Below are positions 62,723 through 64,000 of a stretch of DNA of 64,000 bases, in pieces. Both the position numbers and the translations under genes were made by a program. The stretch covers positions 1-64,000 of the forward strand of contig JAHHHA010000022.1 of the NCBI GenBank assembly GCA_019359615.1, in the 5' to 3' direction. The first letter of the stretch is position 1. Each line of letters opens with the position of its first letter. The stretch is from Cyanosarcina radialis HA8281-LM2 (lineage in GTDB: Bacteria > Cyanobacteriota > Cyanobacteriia > Cyanobacteriales > CCAP-1448). The notes under the pieces were generated by a model. That model was not told the DNA's origin. It saw only the letters and a list, made by a program, of their open reading frames with translations, and ran no database searches.

Positions 62723-63370
62723 TCATTTCATCTGTTTGCGATTTACATTTAAGTAATAATGCCAAAGTAACTGAGTGGCGATCGAACGCCAGGGTTGCCA
62801 AGCCGAAGCGATCGCTAACATTTCTTCTACGGTAGGACGTTCGGCCAATTTCTTTAGTTTTTGAACGGCGATCGCTACCGCTAAATCGCTTTTAGCAAAA
62901 ACATCTGGACGTTGCAGCGCCATTAATAGATATATATCTACCGTCCAATCGCCAATGCCTTTGATTTGTTTTAATTCGAGTCTGACGAGATCGTCTTTTT
63001 TTTGAGACAAACTATCGAGATCGAGTTGTTCAGTAGCGATCGCTTGCGATAAATTCCGCACGTATGAAGCTTTTTGCCGACTAAAACCGATCGCTTTTAA
63101 TTCCTCATCTTTAAGGGCGAGCAGATTTTCTGGTGCGATGCTAACAAAGTTGCCAAGGCGATCGAAAGTTGCTTTGGCAGAAGCCACAGAAACTTGTTGT
63201 TCTAGAATAATTTACACCAACGTAGCGAAGCCCGGTTCTCTTTGCCAAATTGGCGGCGGGCCAAATTCGAGCAAAATACCAGCCAAATCGCGATCGCGAC
63301 TGACTAAGCTTTCTAAGCCGCGATGGAAACTAGCATGAGTCATAGAAACAATTTCACTCAAATCACTCAT
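62723..63370 (-). pseudogene. AlkA-type DNA glycosylase with premature stop
   Basis: The frame from ATG 63370 reads MSDLSEIVSMTHASFHRGLE to PIWQREPGFATLV, then hits TAA at 63212-63214, and continues in the same frame as IILEQQVSVASAKATFDRLG to the end. The helix-hairpin-helix (LKQIKGIGDWTVDIYLLMAL) and catalytic Asp (FAKSDLAVAI) are intact. Gln (CAA) is expected at the stop, so one transition would explain it. The family removes 3-methyladenine. The remaining 154-codon downstream frame lacks the first part, so activity is doubtful. Confidence 0.85.
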
Positions 63371-63607
63371 AAATTAACCAAAACAGTTGTCAATTCGCAG
63401 TTCGCAATTCACAATTAAATGCAAAGATTCTCATTAATTGTTAATTAATGGGTTCAGAGCCAACACTGATTTAAAAATCAGTTGTCTTCAGTTAGTGGTG
63501 GGTCAGAGCAATCACTAACTGTAATTGTCAATTGCGAATTGGTAATTGCGAATTGCTTTGACTTCTAATTCCAATTTACAGCGCATCTTTTTCTAACAAC
63601 TTACTAA
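63371..63607. other. Gap with AATTCGCAATT-type short repeats
   Basis: No gene. It holds several copies of AATTCGCAATT and AATTGCGAATTG words, typical dispersed repeats that also occur near 12450 and 22100. Confidence 0.6.
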
Positions 63608-64000
63608 CTACACCAACAACAAAATTGTCGTATAAACTGCCGCCCCAGAAACAAAAGACCAAAAACAACTTTCCTGGCGTTCGGGAATTTCTCTAGTTAA
63701 GACACCCAGAATTACCCCACCAGCGAGAAAAGCTTTGAGAAAAGCGATCGCTACGCCTCCTACAGGCATAATTAATCGTAACGTCCAACCCAGCCACAGC
63801 GCCCCTATCAGCACCCAACGCCCAATTCGATCGTAAGCTACTTTTTGACTTCGCTGTAAGTTGCGATCGACTACCAAATAGTGGAGAGTCAAAGCTACAA
63901 ATAATAGCAAACAATCGAGGGTCTTTGCCGTATGGTTGAGCAAATAGCTAAATAAAACATTAGATATCGCCGACGAAGCGAGGTGCAGCCAAAAAGTTTT
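63608..64000 (-). CDS. Polytopic membrane protein, partial
   Basis: The frame continues to the right edge, so only the C-terminal 130 residues are seen; a TTG at 63943 is inside the gene, not its start. It has four to five hydrophobic segments (CLLLFVALTLHYLVV, WVLIGALWLGWTLRLIM, AFLKAFLAGGVILGVL, FVSGAAVYTTILLLV). The C-terminal LAGGVILGVLTREIPERQES and FWSFVSGAA blocks match a conserved cyanobacterial membrane protein of unknown role as I recall it. No transport motif is evident. Confidence 0.7.
   Translation of the reverse strand, partial: KTFWLHLASSAISNVLFSYLLNHTAKTLDCLLLFVALTLHYLVVDRNLQRSQKVAYDRIGRWVLIGALWLGWTLRLIMPVGGVAIAFLKAFLAGGVILGVLTREIPERQESCFWSFVSGAAVYTTILLLV

Overview
The window is chromosomal DNA from a phycoerythrin-containing cyanobacterium. 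The evidence is dense HIP1 octamers (GCGATCGC) on both strands, a phycoerythrin rod-linker/lyase/regulator cluster, CyanoP and Psb32 photosystem II accessory proteins, a phytochrome, and many short intergenic repeats of the kind typical of large-genome filamentous or colonial cyanobacteria. I cannot assign a genus from sequence alone. No rRNA, tRNA, CRISPR array, phage or transposase gene was recognised.

Layout. 1-9 kb: a P-loop kinase cut by the left edge, an ELWxxDGT repeat protein, a short-chain dehydrogenase, an outer-membrane barrel, the rpsP-khpA-phoH translation/RNA cluster, a ChuX-like protein, a TPP riboswitch with thiC, and YgfZ. 9-16 kb: a minus-strand phycoerythrin cluster in transcriptional order cpeC, cpeD, cpeR, cpeE, cpeS, cpeT and a double-domain linker; the cpeBA structural genes are not here. 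16-22 kb: a hybrid histidine kinase, a response regulator and a bacteriophytochrome kinase. 22-27 kb: Maf, CyanoP, a degenerate kinase-like protein, a WD40 lipoprotein, a DUF3598 protein and a DsbA-like oxidoreductase. 27-30 kb: the wreck of a type I restriction-modification locus (hsdM, hsdS and hsdR fragments with a Phd/VapC-type pair embedded). 30-41 kb: housekeeping genes (M42 peptidase, Psb32, folK, Nudix, photolyase, ferredoxin, threonine synthase, GTPase), plus a DUF29 pseudogene split by a MITE. 41.7-46.4 kb: nrdJ with two inteins. 46-52 kb: ATP-grasp ligase, LuxR-type regulator, secreted trypsin-like protease, small secreted protein and Uma2. 52.5-56.2 kb: a 1226-residue NB-ARC/WD40 STAND protein flanked by direct repeats. 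57-63 kb: a same-strand set of trypsin-like protease, M6 metalloprotease, catalase-like protein and alpha/beta hydrolase, none with a visible signal peptide, then an alkA pseudogene and a membrane protein cut by the right edge.

Two themes cut across the window. First, repeats usually found between genes have entered reading frames without breaking them: two neighbouring histidine kinases carry different purine-rich inserts at the same loop of the ATPase domain, and nrdJ carries a palindromic repeat. Second, many genes are damaged by internal deletions, nonsense mutations or MITE insertion (DUF29, hsdM, hsdS, vapC-hsdR chimera, alkA, an Uma2-like relic, an ATP-grasp relic), so this is a region of active gene decay beside intact essential genes.

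The best candidate for an undescribed system is the 52.5-62.7 kb stretch: a STAND sensor followed by a cassette of apparently cytoplasmic hydrolases and a heme protein. That functional link is a hypothesis based on gene content and orientation only.
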